Of a stretch of DNA of 64,000 nucleotides, positions 63,630 through 64,000 are shown piece by piece. The translations under genes were made by a program, and so were the position numbers. The notes under the pieces are model-generated. The model saw only the letters and a list, made by a program, of their open reading frames with translations, did no database searches and was not told where the DNA came from. Source of the stretch: Rheinheimera sp. D18 (GTDB taxonomy: Bacteria; Pseudomonadota; Gammaproteobacteria; Enterobacterales; Alteromonadaceae); assembly GCF_004345025.1 (NCBI RefSeq), contig NZ_CP037745.1, positions 1,302,001 through 1,366,000 of the forward strand, read 5' to 3'. Numbering within the stretch: the first letter of the stretch is position 1; each line of letters begins with the position of its first letter.

Positions 63630-64000
63630 TTAGGCCTGTTGGCCAAGGCACCACCATTGAACAGTTGTCTCGTCATCCGGTTGTGTAACATCGTGGCCAT
63701 GTTCGATAAGGCTTTGTGGTAGCAGCAACCCTAGTTTTTCAGATATACGCTCTGGTGCGAGTGAATTCTGCTCCCCAAGAAAACCTTTGTAGTAATCCTG
63801 GCTGTAGAAAATGGTTACTTCGCTCCGGTGTAACCAAGGCCATGTAAGCAAGCAGGCTACCCGATAATAGCCTTTTGGATTGTCAGGAGCTGCGTCAGCT
63901 AAATATTTCGCCGCTCTCAAAAGTTGCATAACGCAAAATGCTTGGATTTCAATGGTTGTTTGGTTGTCTTCCACAAGTGCTGAGTGGATTGGAATTTTCC
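63630..64000 (-). CDS. DUF3916-like hypothetical protein, 5' end beyond the window
   Basis: The frame is open from the edge (64000) through an internal GTG at 63974 to a stop at 63630, so the true start is probably outside. The visible part, about 123 residues, includes KIPIHSALVEDNQTTIEIQAF, LLRAAKYLADAAPDNPKGYYRVACLLTWPWLHRSEVTIFYSQDYYKGF and SLIEHGHDVTQPDDETTVQW. This resembles my recollection of DUF3916 proteins, a family of unknown function; treat that as tentative. No signal peptide can be judged. A hypothetical label is safest. Confidence 0.6.
   Translation of the reverse strand, partial: KIPIHSALVEDNQTTIEIQAFCVMQLLRAAKYLADAAPDNPKGYYRVACLLTWPWLHRSEVTIFYSQDYYKGFLGEQNSLAPERISEKLGLLLPQSLIEHGHDVTQPDDETTVQWWCLGQQA

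Overview
The window looks like ordinary chromosome of a marine or aquatic gammaproteobacterium of the Alteromonadales type (Rheinheimera / Alishewanella / Arsukibacterium-like). This placement is inference from gene content: rnfABCDGE-nth order, TamA/TamB, CmoM, FolM, a periplasmic ATP-dependent DNA ligase (LigE type), a Tat-exported high-potential iron-sulfur protein (HiPIP), a second EF-G, secreted S8, S9 and M14 peptidases, and moderate GC content. I see no prophage, integron, CRISPR array or intact insertion sequence. Coding density is high, with convergent gene pairs sharing terminators.

Layout. 0-6 kb: a secreted subtilisin-like protease with a PPC domain, a TrhA-type membrane protein, a glycosyltransferase, a Lys/Ala-rich small protein, a Nif3-family protein and the tRNA methyltransferase CmoM. 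6-16.5 kb: the outer-membrane translocation pair tamA-tamB, a stand-alone FabH-like ketoacyl-ACP synthase, asnB, a DUF3025 protein and the LigE-type ligase. 16.7-21.5 kb: a NatAB-type ABC exporter, Bfd ferredoxin, aspartoacylase, a solute-binding-like protein and glyoxalase I. 21.8-28.1 kb: a possible 33-residue secreted peptide and the complete Rnf/Rsx electron-transport operon with nth. 28.2-34.5 kb: a LapD-like degenerate GGDEF/EAL receptor, three identical tRNA-Asn genes under one strong promoter, a near-perfect palindrome carrying two DnaA boxes, and a MATE exporter translationally coupled to uvrB. 34.5-45.2 kb: a putative beta-barrel protein, an RND efflux pair overlapping an M14 peptidase, a CoA-transferase/hydrolase and EF-G2.

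45.3-48.5 kb holds a PAP2 phosphatase and the least understood locus here: a four-gene operon made of a stand-alone J-domain protein and three unrecognised, mostly acidic proteins. 48.6-53.1 kb: a secreted propeller-like protein, folM, HiPIP, a Nudix CoA pyrophosphatase and pabB. 53.1-58.7 kb: class I fumarase, an S9 peptidase, a thiolase and a DsbA-family oxidoreductase. 58.9-64 kb: glutathione-dependent formaldehyde detoxification (frmA and an esterase) split by a structured REP-like repeat, then a HIT protein, a lipoprotein 5'-nucleotidase and an edge-truncated hypothetical gene.

Most genes are housekeeping or envelope functions. The best leads for something undescribed are the J-domain operon, the DnaA-box palindrome beside the tRNA array, the folM/HiPIP divergent dyad, and the repeat element between the formaldehyde genes. 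All functional calls come from motif recognition by eye; no database search was possible.
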